From Desertivirga xinjiangensis (lineage in GTDB: Bacteria > Bacteroidota > Bacteroidia > Sphingobacteriales > Sphingobacteriaceae), in the NCBI RefSeq assembly GCF_024436435.1, contig NZ_JAFMZP010000004.1, positions 372,001-436,000 of the forward strand: DNA of 64,000 nt, written 5' to 3'. Positions 1 to 8,353 of this stretch are shown here, piece by piece. Each line of letters begins with the position of its first letter. The first letter of the stretch is position 1. Position numbers and translations under genes: made by a program. The notes under the pieces were generated by a model, which did no database searches, was not told where the DNA came from, and saw nothing but the letters and a program-made list of their open reading frames with translations.

Positions 1-300
1 TCCTGGTAAAATGGATAAAAGAGGACTGTGCGTTTCCTAAGATGGACAGTAGCGTATGCATATGATTTATCTAAGTGCGACAAAATAAGTAAAAAATCAC
101 ATACGATTTGTCGCGTCACAATGATGTTAGTTCAAGGATGCTAATTGAAGCAATTTAAAAGAGCTGGTATCAATGCCAGCTCTTCTAAAACTTGTATTTC
201 TACCAGGCGAAATTTGATTCCCTAATTTCACCGTAGCTTTTGCTTCAGAGACAGGCCGATCATTTCATCAATGATACAGCCTGCCTGTAAAATTGCTCTT
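1..300. other. Non-coding left edge with one imperfect inverted repeat
   Basis: No gene can be supported here. The stretch holds the terminator listed separately. It also holds an 8-bp inverted repeat, GCGACAAA at 77-84 and TTTGTCGC at 107-114, separated by 22 AT-rich bases; its role is unknown. A short open frame runs in from the left edge to a stop at 63-65, but 20 codons are too few to identify. Confidence 0.5.
153..184 (-). terminator. Intrinsic terminator of the ECF-linked TonB receptor operon
   Basis: A 9-bp perfect stem (159-167 with 176-184) can extend inward with a G-T wobble. Read on the minus strand it is followed by TTTTAAATT. It lies about 115 bp beyond the stop of the last lipoprotein gene, the right place and direction to end the minus-strand operon. 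Confidence 0.7.
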
Positions 301-1053
301 CTAAGGTTTGAAGAGACTAACTACATCCAGCTGATTGGAAGCTGCTGTTACAAAATAAGCCTGCACCCTGCCCGTTTCTCCATTCTTCGGAATGTAAAGT
401 GTGCCCGTGGGAGACTGGCTCTTGTACTCATCGTCATGAAAGGCCCACTGATCGGTAGTGCCTGCTTTCACGAAATACCAGGTATAGTTTTTATTAGGAT
501 CTTTGAACCCTTCTGCAGATACATAATCAGCGTAAGCCCAGGTGGCAGGCATAACATTTCTGGCTATATAAACGGTTTGACCTGTTTCATTCCTCATGAA
601 AACATCTATCAGATCGCTGCTCTCGGGGTAATAAATATAGAAGGCCAGTTTATTAGTTGCCGGATCGGGCGAAGGAATTTTAATTTCCAGCGGCGTGCCA
701 TTGATCATCACGAAGGGGAAAAACCTCTCGAACTCATTCTGCCTTAAATCCAGCTCATTTTGATATACTTCTTTCCCGGAAACGACGTCCCTGATCTTTA
801 GCAAAGCCTGCTCCTTGCTGGAAGGATAGGTATATACCTTTCCAAAGTTCAACAGCGTGTTAGGGGCAGTTTTGAATTTGTCGTAAACTCCTGTATCTAT
901 CGAAATCTCGAGTTCGCTATTACCAATGTTGTAGCCCATTATTTGGATACTGATGGCTTTTTGGGTCAATTCATCCTTATTACAGGCGGCTATAACACAT
1001 GCAGTCATGGCCAAAAGCGCCAGTTTTTTTATTTTTTTGATCATCTGTTTCAT
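301..1053 (-). CDS. Exported lipoprotein, last gene of TonB receptor operon (unknown function)
   Basis: The 250-residue product starts with a basic N-terminus, a hydrophobic stretch and the lipobox VIAAC (Cys about 24), so it should be a lipid-anchored periplasmic or surface protein. The rest is beta-rich with no catalytic motif that I recognise. Its layout resembles the protein encoded just upstream: lipobox, a short Ig-like repeat opening with a 'V/IxxxGxN' strand, then a longer C-terminal part. The two may be distant paralogues. It sits 2 bp after that gene and is the third cistron after the TonB receptor. A role as accessory binding lipoprotein for that receptor is inferred from position only; no SusD homologue is present in this unit. 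Confidence 0.8.
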   Translation of the reverse strand: MKQMIKKIKKLALLAMTACVIAACNKDELTQKAISIQIMGYNIGNSELEISIDTGVYDKFKTAPNTLLNFGKVYTYPSSKEQALLKIRDVVSGKEVYQNELDLRQNEFERFFPFVMINGTPLEIKIPSPDPATNKLAFYIYYPESSDLIDVFMRNETGQTVYIARNVMPATWAYADYVSAEGFKDPNKNYTWYFVKAGTTDQWAFHDDEYKSQSPTGTLYIPKNGETGRVQAYFVTAASNQLDVVSLFKP

Positions 1054-1055
1054 TT

Positions 1056-1865
1056 TTATAGTTCTAACCGGTTCCCAAATCGCATGATATTTCCTGCGGG
1101 AGCTTCAGAGAAGATGTAAAGTTTTGAAGAAGCAGCAGAAGCGGCAGGCTTAGGAGCCGTAGAGTTGAGTGCATTCCAGGTGTAGCTCGTACCATCGATG
1201 TAGGGTATGTTAGTACCGGCTTTGTAAACCCGCACACTGAACAACACTGAGGTCATGGTGCCGTTATAGTCCTGCCTCGCAGTAGAAAATGTGGAAAAGG
1301 TTAGCGGTGCACAGAATTCGTAGGGTTTCACATTCGAGGCACGGGCAAGCTCCTCAAATACTTGTGGTGTAACAAAGTATTTGCCTGCCACAATATCAAC
1401 GGGCTCGGTGTAGTTGGTCACCGTAGGCTGGAACATGTAAATGAGGCTGATCTTATCTGCGGCTACAGCAGGTTTCTCTAGCATTGCACTAATGCGTCCA
1501 TCCATGTAAAGAAAATTCACTTTAGCAGCACCATCTGCTTTTTTCAGTTCCTGTTCTAACACCAGCTTTCCTGTAGTCTCTTCATTCACAGTTAGCTTTA
1601 CCTTGTCCTCATTTGTATTGAACGTGTAAATATTTTTTTGATTGAAACTATTGTTTGGCGCCAGCGAAGCGGCAAAATCAAAACCGCCAACTTTCACCAA
1701 AAGGTTTTCGCTGCTTCCATTAAATCCTGTAACGGTAACAGGCATTAGTTCGCTTTTATCGAGAAAATCATCGCTTCCCTTTTTACATGCAGTTACGGAA
1801 AGCAACAATGCGCCTATACAGGCCGGACAGAATTTATTCAATTTCATCGTTTTCATTTTTATCAT
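1056..1865 (-). CDS. Exported lipoprotein next to TonB receptor (unknown function)
   Basis: The product has up to 269 residues. Several Met codons occur near the start, and the third or later one (MKLNKF...) gives the most usual signal peptide. The lipobox is LSVTAC, followed by KKGSDD. The mature part looks beta-rich, with an early 'VTVTGFNGSSENLLVKVGGF' strand pair, and has no enzyme motif. It lies 1 bp downstream of the TonB receptor and 2 bp upstream of the next lipoprotein, so co-transcription is almost certain. By analogy with other Bacteroidota TonB systems it may be a surface lipoprotein that helps capture ligand; this is inference. Confidence 0.8.
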   Translation of the reverse strand: MIKMKTMKLNKFCPACIGALLLSVTACKKGSDDFLDKSELMPVTVTGFNGSSENLLVKVGGFDFAASLAPNNSFNQKNIYTFNTNEDKVKLTVNEETTGKLVLEQELKKADGAAKVNFLYMDGRISAMLEKPAVAADKISLIYMFQPTVTNYTEPVDIVAGKYFVTPQVFEELARASNVKPYEFCAPLTFSTFSTARQDYNGTMTSVLFSVRVYKAGTNIPYIDGTSYTWNALNSTAPKPAASAASSKLYIFSEAPAGNIMRFGNRLEL

Positions 1866-1866
1866 C

Positions 1867-4800
1867 TTATAAATTATAGGATAGGCTCATGCTAAAGGAA
1901 GTGCCGATCTTTCGGAAAAACGTGTCGGTATCGCCTACGCGCCACTGCCTTCCATCCTCGGTAGGTTCGAAATTCCCTTTTTCATATTTGTCGGAAAAAC
2001 CGTCTTTCCATTCGTATAGCTGCGACCATTCGGTCATGTTCATGCTGTCTGCACCGGGTTTAAGCGAATAGGTATTCTTCGAATTGATGAAGAAACGATA
2101 AGGACTGTTAAGCAGGTTGCTCATGTTTATCCGCGCTTCCATCTTCTTGCTTTTGAGGAACTTGTAGCCCACTTGTGCATCCAGCTGGTCACGCGGTCTC
2201 TCAATTTCAGAATACATCGGCTGCATCCCCACGGTAAAGGTTTTATAACCTGAGTGGTTAAAAGCTACGTTTGCGCTGAGTCGATTTCCCGAATACAGCA
2301 TTCCGATATTATATAATACCGGTACCTGGCCGTATAGCGGACGTTTTTCCTTCAGATAAGTTTTGGTCTTGTAGGAATACTTTACACCTTCTTTGTCCTC
2401 ACCCGTTCCCATGGTCGAGTATTTGAAGGCGCTGGCTTGTACCTCCGAGTTTTGCAGGGTAAGGTTAGCACTGACGTAAAGATCATTCAGGAATTTCCAG
2501 TTGCTGTTAACGAACGTTAAATTCTTACGAAGGTCGAATTCCCAGCCTTTAACGTCGGCATAATCGGAGTTGGCTGTAAGCAGATCAATTGCTCCGCTGC
2601 TTGAGGTCACATCCAGGTACATTTCTACAGGGTTTTTGAAATGCTTTTTAAAATATCCCACAGAGATAACCTCCCCGGCAGATGGATACCATTCTAATCG
2701 CAGATCATGATGCGAAATGATGGTAGAAACCACGCCTGTATTCCGCTGAACCCGGCCGTAGAGATAATTGTAGCGTGCAAAGCTTGAATTTTCGATCAGT
2801 GCTGGCCTGATGGCCGACTTAGCATACGAGGCCCGTATATTTAAATCCTTTATTGGGGTAAGGGTAAGATTGGCAGAAGGCAGGTACAACCATTTCTTTT
2901 CGTCGGCACTGCCATCCCGGGTGCGATGTACGAGGTTACCTGTTTCCGGATCCACATAACGATTTTTAACCAGGGCATCCATTTCGCCTTGTCCGGCCTT
3001 GTCGGCAGCAGAATCTTTGATCTTGTCGTAATTGTAATACTCTCCTCTAATGCCCCATACTAAACGGATCCAGCTTTTGAAGCGGTTATCCATCATACCA
3101 TACCAGGCCTGGTTATTGTTCTTTCCGGTGTAATTGCTGTTGTTGAAAGCTGCAGGCAGATAAAAGACATCATGTGATGGGTCGGTAAAGTCAAAGTTCC
3201 ACTGATGTATTGGCTTGAGGTCGCTCATGCCCTTTGCCGATACTAGGGGCAGAACGTTCCAGGCAAAATCACCTTTTTTCTCCAGGAACTGATACCCCGC
3301 CTTGAATACCTGCCCTAATTGACCTATGTTGAAATTATAACTCAGTGCTGCATCGCTTGCCCAATTGGTTTCTACGTATTGGTAAGAAGAGCGGCTTAAG
3401 GGACCTGGATTGGCTGTACCATTGCCCGGACCGTAAAGATAGCTGGTGCCATTTAGCGTGACGTTAGGCCCCATGTTGGCATCTACTGCATCTTGTTCGT
3501 GGTTGTCTACATTGTTACGAGCTACACCCCATTCGAACTTTAACTTGCCGAAAGTATGCTCGCCCGTGATACGATTTTGTAACAAACTAATAAATTTGGG
3601 GCGATCGTATTCGTTAAGTGCCGGATAGCTGTCTAAGCCGGCATTTTCTCCCCAACCCCTGACACGGAAAAACTGATTAGCAAATACCCTCGAGTAAAAG
3701 TTACGCAGGGTGATCTTGTGGTTCTTGCTGCTCCATCCCAAATTAACCAGGGCACCCAAACTGGTGGTAAAGTTGTACTGAATCGCCGAACTCGGCTTCA
3801 ATTCCTCAAATGTGTTGGGATCATAGAAATTCTCGCCGTTCTTATTGAAGTCGCCACGCTCAAAATGTCCGATATTGTCAATAGATTGCTCGTTACGGTA
3901 GCTCAGCGATCCCACAAAACCCAGGCGGCTGTGCTTTAATCCGTAGCTTCTGCCCATGCTAAACTGGTAGTTTTGGCCCGGAGCCGTTTTATAGGTGCGG
4001 GTACCAAGCCTTTCGGTGCCGCCTATTCTTTTATTCTGCGCTGCAATCAGGTCGGGGGTGCTGGCGGGATCACCAGCAGTATAATTAGCTTGAGTAAAAA
4101 AGGAGAGGTCTTTCGGAAAATGCTTTCGTCCGCCATCGTCAAAGCCAAAGTAATCGCCTTCGCCACGTTGGTAACCTAAGAACTCTTTTCCGGTACTTCC
4201 GTTGATGTACTTACTACCTATACTGAAAGACATGAAATCCCGGGTGGGGATAGCCATCGTATTCACTTGTACCAGGCCACCTCCAAAACCAAAGCTCATA
4301 TCCGGCGTGGCTGTCTTTGAAACCACCACATTGTCTACCAGGTTGTTTGGAATGATGTCGAATTCGAAATCGCGGACCTGTACATCTGTACTCGGTAAAA
4401 TTGCTCCATCCATCATAGCCAGGTTATAGCGTTCGGCGATACCCCTTACCACTACACGTCGGTTATCGGTGGTGCTTACACCCGAGATCCGTTTTAGAGT
4501 CTCACCTATATTTTTATCTGGAAGGGAAGCCATCTGTTCACGGCTGATCCCATCTGAAACCACCGCATTGTTTTTCTGACGGGCGTATAAGGCGTTAATG
4601 CTTTCCGTTTTGTACGTTCCTGTAACCAATACCTGGTTTAAGCTATTGCTTGAAGGGTTGAGCACCACACTGAGCTCACTTGTTTTTCCTGCCTTTACCT
4701 CTATTTCGGTAATGCGCTTGCTTTGAAAGGAGATGTAAGTCACTTCAAGGGAATAGCTGCCTGGGGGAACATTGAAGACATAGGTTCCGTCGACTTTACT

Positions 4801-5265
4801 CTGAATGCTTTGGCCGGTCTCAACGATTTTGATATTGGCACCTGGAAGCGGTTCTCCCCGGTCGTCGATGATTTTACCGGCAATGCGACCTGCTTGCTGT
4901 AAGGAAGCGCTGCGAGGTTCGTTGGCTTTTGAATATAAAACTACCGCACCTCCCTGTTCTTTAAAAGCAATAGGACTATTTTGCAATAGTTGGTTAAGGA
5001 TATTTCTGAGTTTTTCTTCACGGTAGCTGGCGGCCCTGACCGATACATTTTCAGCAAGGGAAGGATCGTAGGCAAATCTTACCCTGGTTGTAGAACGTAA
5101 TTCAGATAAAGCTACGGATAAAGATTGTCCTTCTTTAAACTGGACATTCACCTTTATTTCGAGCGCCTGCGAATGGGCCTCGCTGGCCAGCAGCGAAGTC
5201 ATGACATTGATGGAGAAAACATATAGGATCAGTGAGATTTTCACACCTATTCTGATTATAGACAT
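1867..5265 (-). CDS. TonB-dependent outer membrane receptor with N-terminal STN domain (FecA-type)
   Basis: The 1132-residue product has a signal peptide ending near SEAHSQA. An STN domain follows (about 40-110; 'FKEGQSLSVALSELRSTTRVRFAYD'), then a carboxypeptidase-regulatory-like domain (about 125-205), a plug ('SDGISREQMASLPDKNIGETLKRISGVS') and a long beta-barrel ending in the aromatic SLSYNL. The STN domain is the part that signals to a FecR anti-sigma factor, and the fecR and ECF sigma genes lie immediately upstream on the same strand. It therefore probably imports a ligand and reports its presence to transcription. The ligand cannot be read from the sequence. The plug has the 'DNRRVVVRGIAERYNLAMMDGA' form seen in large Bacteroidota receptors. 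Two lipoprotein genes follow directly. Confidence 0.93.
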   Translation of the reverse strand: MSIIRIGVKISLILYVFSINVMTSLLASEAHSQALEIKVNVQFKEGQSLSVALSELRSTTRVRFAYDPSLAENVSVRAASYREEKLRNILNQLLQNSPIAFKEQGGAVVLYSKANEPRSASLQQAGRIAGKIIDDRGEPLPGANIKIVETGQSIQSKVDGTYVFNVPPGSYSLEVTYISFQSKRITEIEVKAGKTSELSVVLNPSSNSLNQVLVTGTYKTESINALYARQKNNAVVSDGISREQMASLPDKNIGETLKRISGVSTTDNRRVVVRGIAERYNLAMMDGAILPSTDVQVRDFEFDIIPNNLVDNVVVSKTATPDMSFGFGGGLVQVNTMAIPTRDFMSFSIGSKYINGSTGKEFLGYQRGEGDYFGFDDGGRKHFPKDLSFFTQANYTAGDPASTPDLIAAQNKRIGGTERLGTRTYKTAPGQNYQFSMGRSYGLKHSRLGFVGSLSYRNEQSIDNIGHFERGDFNKNGENFYDPNTFEELKPSSAIQYNFTTSLGALVNLGWSSKNHKITLRNFYSRVFANQFFRVRGWGENAGLDSYPALNEYDRPKFISLLQNRITGEHTFGKLKFEWGVARNNVDNHEQDAVDANMGPNVTLNGTSYLYGPGNGTANPGPLSRSSYQYVETNWASDAALSYNFNIGQLGQVFKAGYQFLEKKGDFAWNVLPLVSAKGMSDLKPIHQWNFDFTDPSHDVFYLPAAFNNSNYTGKNNNQAWYGMMDNRFKSWIRLVWGIRGEYYNYDKIKDSAADKAGQGEMDALVKNRYVDPETGNLVHRTRDGSADEKKWLYLPSANLTLTPIKDLNIRASYAKSAIRPALIENSSFARYNYLYGRVQRNTGVVSTIISHHDLRLEWYPSAGEVISVGYFKKHFKNPVEMYLDVTSSSGAIDLLTANSDYADVKGWEFDLRKNLTFVNSNWKFLNDLYVSANLTLQNSEVQASAFKYSTMGTGEDKEGVKYSYKTKTYLKEKRPLYGQVPVLYNIGMLYSGNRLSANVAFNHSGYKTFTVGMQPMYSEIERPRDQLDAQVGYKFLKSKKMEARINMSNLLNSPYRFFINSKNTYSLKPGADSMNMTEWSQLYEWKDGFSDKYEKGNFEPTEDGRQWRVGDTDTFFRKIGTSFSMSLSYNL

Positions 5266-5304
5266 TAATTTTTAATACTTTTATGATGTTTATATTTAAA
5301 CCTG

Positions 5305-5392
5305 GCGTTTGCCCTGACGATGACCAGGAAGCTGCAATTTTCTGTCAAGGGGCAAGCGCATGAATCTCCGGTACCTATCCAATAGGTACCGG
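5305..5392. promoter_or_regulatory. Two hairpins between fecR and the TonB receptor gene
   Basis: The 142-bp gap holds a perfect 11-bp stem with a 3-base loop (5368-5378 with 5382-5392, core GGTACC). It also holds a longer-range 10-bp stem with one wobble (5305-5314 with 5350-5359). The T-run (5393-5397) follows the small hairpin on the plus strand, opposite to the genes. It therefore looks like a terminator for antisense reading or a structural element, not a normal fecR terminator. An ECF-dependent promoter for the receptor is expected here but was not recognised. Confidence 0.55.
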
Positions 5393-5407
5393 TTTTTGTT
5401 TAGTAGA

Positions 5408-6334
5408 CTATCTCATCAATATCACCTCCTTGTCATTGATCTGATAATGAAGCCCGTGTATCAACTTTAACTGATCCAAAATTGCCCCGGGACTATCTGC
5501 TAAACTAAACTGAATTGAAATAGGCAGATCTTCCAGCGCCTTCTGTCCGAATTTTACTTCCATTAAAAACACATTGTTAAACGTTTTCGCGAATGATCTT
5601 AAAGGAACGTTTTCCAGTATGTATTCTCCGTTTAGCCAATTTTCTGCAGAGTAAGCTGTAGCACTTTCCAGCTTTGCCGTCTCATTTATCCTATTAAAAG
5701 AAAGCTGTTGATTGGGAGATAAAATTCCCAGTTGGGTTTTGGCAGTACGTACGGCAACTTTTCCGCTTAATAGTGCCACCCTGATATCCGCTGCCAAAGG
5801 ATCATTGTTGATAATAAATTTAGTCCCCAATACCTCGGTCATGATCTTACCGGTAGTCACTGTAAAGGGATGCTTTGGGTCATGACTTACTTCGAAATAC
5901 GCTTCTCCCTGTTGCAGTTCTACCCGGCGCGTCTGTTGTAGGAATGGCTTTGAAACAGACACTTTTGAACCTGGTCGTAAATGGACAACGGTACTATCGG
6001 GCAGTGTTATTTTCTTGAACTCGCCTTTTCCGGCGGTATAACTGTCCCAAGTCTTTCCAATTACTGGCGATGTTGATCTTTCGTACACCCGGTAACTAAT
6101 GGTTCCGGCAGTAAGCAATAATACAGCTGCGGCTGCCACTTTAAGCCAGGATTTATAAAGCTTCTGTATTTTGATCTTTCGGCGAATCCCGTATAGTATT
6201 TCTTCGCCTGTCCTTGTTTTTTCCTGCTGATTGGAAAATGCTTCGAAGGGGACGCTATCATCCGTACGATGGAACCAAGCTTCGGCTTGCAGCTCTGCTT
6301 TGCGCCTTTCCGCGAATATATTTTTCTTTGCCAT
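5408..6334 (-). CDS. FecR-family anti-sigma factor
   Basis: The 308-residue protein has a short cytoplasmic N-terminus and one membrane segment (about 64-82, WLKVAAAAVLLLTAGTISY). The periplasmic FecR domain follows ('GKTWDSYTAGKGEFKKITLPDSTVVHLRPGSKVSVSKPF', then 'REVELQQGEAYFEVSHDPKHPFTV'-like core) and then a C-terminal DUF4974-like part ('LENVPLRSFAKTFNNVF'). It should hold the ECF sigma factor encoded 58 bp upstream at the inner membrane. Release would come on a signal from the STN domain of the receptor encoded downstream. At 308 residues it is somewhat short for the family, mainly in the N-terminal sigma-binding part, but nothing looks broken. Confidence 0.92.
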   Translation of the reverse strand: MAKKNIFAERRKAELQAEAWFHRTDDSVPFEAFSNQQEKTRTGEEILYGIRRKIKIQKLYKSWLKVAAAAVLLLTAGTISYRVYERSTSPVIGKTWDSYTAGKGEFKKITLPDSTVVHLRPGSKVSVSKPFLQQTRRVELQQGEAYFEVSHDPKHPFTVTTGKIMTEVLGTKFIINNDPLAADIRVALLSGKVAVRTAKTQLGILSPNQQLSFNRINETAKLESATAYSAENWLNGEYILENVPLRSFAKTFNNVFLMEVKFGQKALEDLPISIQFSLADSPGAILDQLKLIHGLHYQINDKEVILMR

Positions 6335-6392
6335 ACATAATGCTCTTCGCAGCCGAAGCCAAAATGTACTTTAAGGAAAAGCTATTGATGTG

Positions 6393-6989
6393 TTAAATTT
6401 TTGTTAACAGCACCGCCAACACTCCAGCCAGGTTTGCTGGTTCTGAATAGAATTTACGTGTCTGCGATCTCAGGCGTTCGAGGGCCATCGAAATATTATT
6501 CCTCACGGTTTGTTCGGAAAGGGACAGTTCAGCCGCAATCTCCTTGATGGATTTGTTTTCGTAGCGACTCAGCTGGAAGGCCTGCTTCATATTAACGGGC
6601 ATTTTTTCAACTTCGCTGTCTAATAAATCTTGTAGTTCTTTCGCTTCTAAGATTGTTGATGAAGTTGGTAAAGTTCCATCCTGTTGATAAAGCATTTCCC
6701 TTTGCCGGGTACTTGTTTGCTTCCTGTACCAGGAAATGGCCTGTTTTTTAGCGGTAACATTTAACCATGGAGCCAAAGACCGCTCCGCTATGATCCTGTC
6801 GCGATAGCGCCAAAGGTTAATGAATATTTCCTGTACAATGTCTTTTGTAGTTTCCCTATCACAGATACGCCGATAGATCATCGCATACACTTCCGGCCAA
6901 TAACGTTCATAAAGCTGTTCGAAGGCTTTTTGATCACCATCTTTCATAGCAGTGATTAAATCCTGGTCGGTAAGTAGCGTTTGGCTCAC
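6393..6989 (-). CDS. ECF-type RNA polymerase sigma factor (sigma-70 family)
   Basis: The 198-residue protein has region 2 ('AFEQLYERYWPEVYAMIYRRICDRETTKDIVQEIFINLWRYRD', residues about 23-65). Region 4 carries an HTH ('MPVNMKQAFQLSRYENKSIKEIAAELSLSEQTVRNNISMALERLR', about 132-176). The chosen start is a GTG at 6989, because the conserved 'LTDQDLITAMKDGDQKAF' lead-in lies before the first ATG (6947). It pairs with the FecR gene 58 bp downstream and should drive the TonB receptor operon. A TAACTTTG -7-type element lies only a few bases upstream of the GTG, so the message may be nearly leaderless. Confidence 0.93.
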   Translation of the reverse strand: MSQTLLTDQDLITAMKDGDQKAFEQLYERYWPEVYAMIYRRICDRETTKDIVQEIFINLWRYRDRIIAERSLAPWLNVTAKKQAISWYRKQTSTRQREMLYQQDGTLPTSSTILEAKELQDLLDSEVEKMPVNMKQAFQLSRYENKSIKEIAAELSLSEQTVRNNISMALERLRSQTRKFYSEPANLAGVLAVLLTKI

Positions 6990-6993
6990 CGCA

Positions 6994-7001
6994 CAAAGTT
7001 A
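6994..7001 (-). promoter_or_regulatory. Putative -7 element (TAACTTTG) of the ECF sigma gene
   Basis: On the minus strand TAACTTTG matches the Bacteroidota -7 consensus TAnnTTTG exactly. It ends 4 bases before the GTG start at 6989, so transcription would begin at or next to the start codon. No clear -33 TTG was seen at the usual distance. Confidence 0.4.
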
Positions 7002-7093
7002 CCATGGAAAAGATTACCTTTTTGTTAACTAATGATGAATTAGATTACACAAGTCATCGCATTCGCTGGTATAATAGTTGAGAGGTACTTTAA

Positions 7094-8332
7094 ATGGATG
7101 AATATTTCCTTTTACTAGCGCTTATAGGTTTCACAGCATTCAGCATGGCATGGATGCCGGCCATTTCTAAGGTGACCGGAATTTCCTATTCAATAATATA
7201 TCTTGTTGCGGGAGTCCTTTTTTATAAGTTTTTCCCTGACGTTTTGCCTACCCCAGATGTTCATGTTTATCCGGTGCAGTCAGTTCGCATTGCTGAATTA
7301 ATCGTTATCATTTCTTTAATGGGTACAGGAATAAAACTCAATCGTGCTTTTTCCTTTAGAAGTTGGCAAACCCCTCTGAGGCTTATCAGCATTGCTATGT
7401 TGCTTAGCATAGGGCTTGCTGCCCTTTTTGGTTACACACTTCTCGGCTTGAGTTTGGCTTCCGCTTTACTGCTGGGCGCTGCTCTTGCTCCCACAGATCC
7501 CGTACTGGCGTCCGACGTGCAGGTAGGTCCGCCTAAAGAGCGCATAGAATCGGAAACAAAGTTTTCCCTGACTTCAGAAGCAGGTTTAAATGATGGTATG
7601 GCCTTTCCTTTTACCTGGCTTGCTATCATAGTAGCTCAAATAGCTAATGGTACCAGTAGCGGTAACCCTGTTTTGTCCTGGGCTGGTTACTATTTTCTCT
7701 ATAAAATTATTTTAGGGCTTGCAATAGGTTATGCCTTTGGAAGGATTGTAGGATATTTAGTTTTCAATTTAACGGAGCGATATGCTTCTATAAAAACCAG
7801 AGATGGGTTTCTGGCTATTTCTCTTACACTAATCGTATATGGTGTAACAGAACTCGTTCATGGTTACGGGTTTATAGCAGTTTTTGTAAGTTCAATAACT
7901 TTAAGACATTTTGATAAACAGCATGATTATCACGACAACATGCATTCCTTTGTCGATCAGACGGAACGGTTGTTAGTTGCGGTTGTACTTATACTTTTCG
8001 GAGGGGCTTTAGTCTCGGGGATTTTAGAACCATTGACATGGGGTATGGCCTTCTTTGCCATTATATTTGTTTTTATTATCAGGCCGGTTGCTGCAATCTG
8101 TAGTTTATATGGAACTAAAATGCATATCAAAGAAAGGTTAGCGATTAGTTTTTTTGGCATCCGGGGTATAGGGTCAATATTTTATTTAGCTTTCGCATTC
8201 GGCGAAGCAAATTTCGAAGGCAAAGATGAATTGTGGGCAATTGTAGCCTTCACCATTCTCTTATCAATTATTATACATGGCCTTACAGCGACACCGGTAA
8301 TGAAGCATCTGGAAAATGGCGCCAGGGAATAG
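7094..8332 (+). CDS. Cation:proton antiporter, CPA1 (NhaP-like) family
   Basis: The 412-residue inner-membrane protein has about 12 hydrophobic segments and almost no soluble tail. The family signature is visible in TM5 ('GAALAPTDPVLASDVQVG') and in 'EAGLNDGMAFPF', where the Asp takes part in cation exchange in CPA1 transporters. It is expected to swap Na+ (or K+) for H+ and help with pH and salt balance. It stands alone on the plus strand between the ECF sigma gene (divergent) and the desaturase gene (convergent, 21 bp apart). Ion preference cannot be told from sequence. Other salt-stress genes lie 7-11 kb away in this window. Confidence 0.9.
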   Translation: MDEYFLLLALIGFTAFSMAWMPAISKVTGISYSIIYLVAGVLFYKFFPDVLPTPDVHVYPVQSVRIAELIVIISLMGTGIKLNRAFSFRSWQTPLRLISIAMLLSIGLAALFGYTLLGLSLASALLLGAALAPTDPVLASDVQVGPPKERIESETKFSLTSEAGLNDGMAFPFTWLAIIVAQIANGTSSGNPVLSWAGYYFLYKIILGLAIGYAFGRIVGYLVFNLTERYASIKTRDGFLAISLTLIVYGVTELVHGYGFIAVFVSSITLRHFDKQHDYHDNMHSFVDQTERLLVAVVLILFGGALVSGILEPLTWGMAFFAIIFVFIIRPVAAICSLYGTKMHIKERLAISFFGIRGIGSIFYLAFAFGEANFEGKDELWAIVAFTILLSIIIHGLTATPVMKHLENGARE

Positions 8333-8353
8333 ATCTCAGACATTTTTTCAAGG

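Noticed and set aside
3-65. Short plus-strand open frame entering from the left edge
   Set aside because: Only 20 codons are visible before a stop, with no recognisable motif; it could be the end of a gene or chance.
77-114. Inverted repeat as a possible insertion-sequence end
   Set aside because: The arms are only 8 bp and no transposase or target duplication is visible.
271-747. Plus-strand open frame of 158 codons
   Set aside because: It is antisense to the lipoprotein gene at 301-1053, which has a clear signal peptide and lipobox; the product has no coherent domain.
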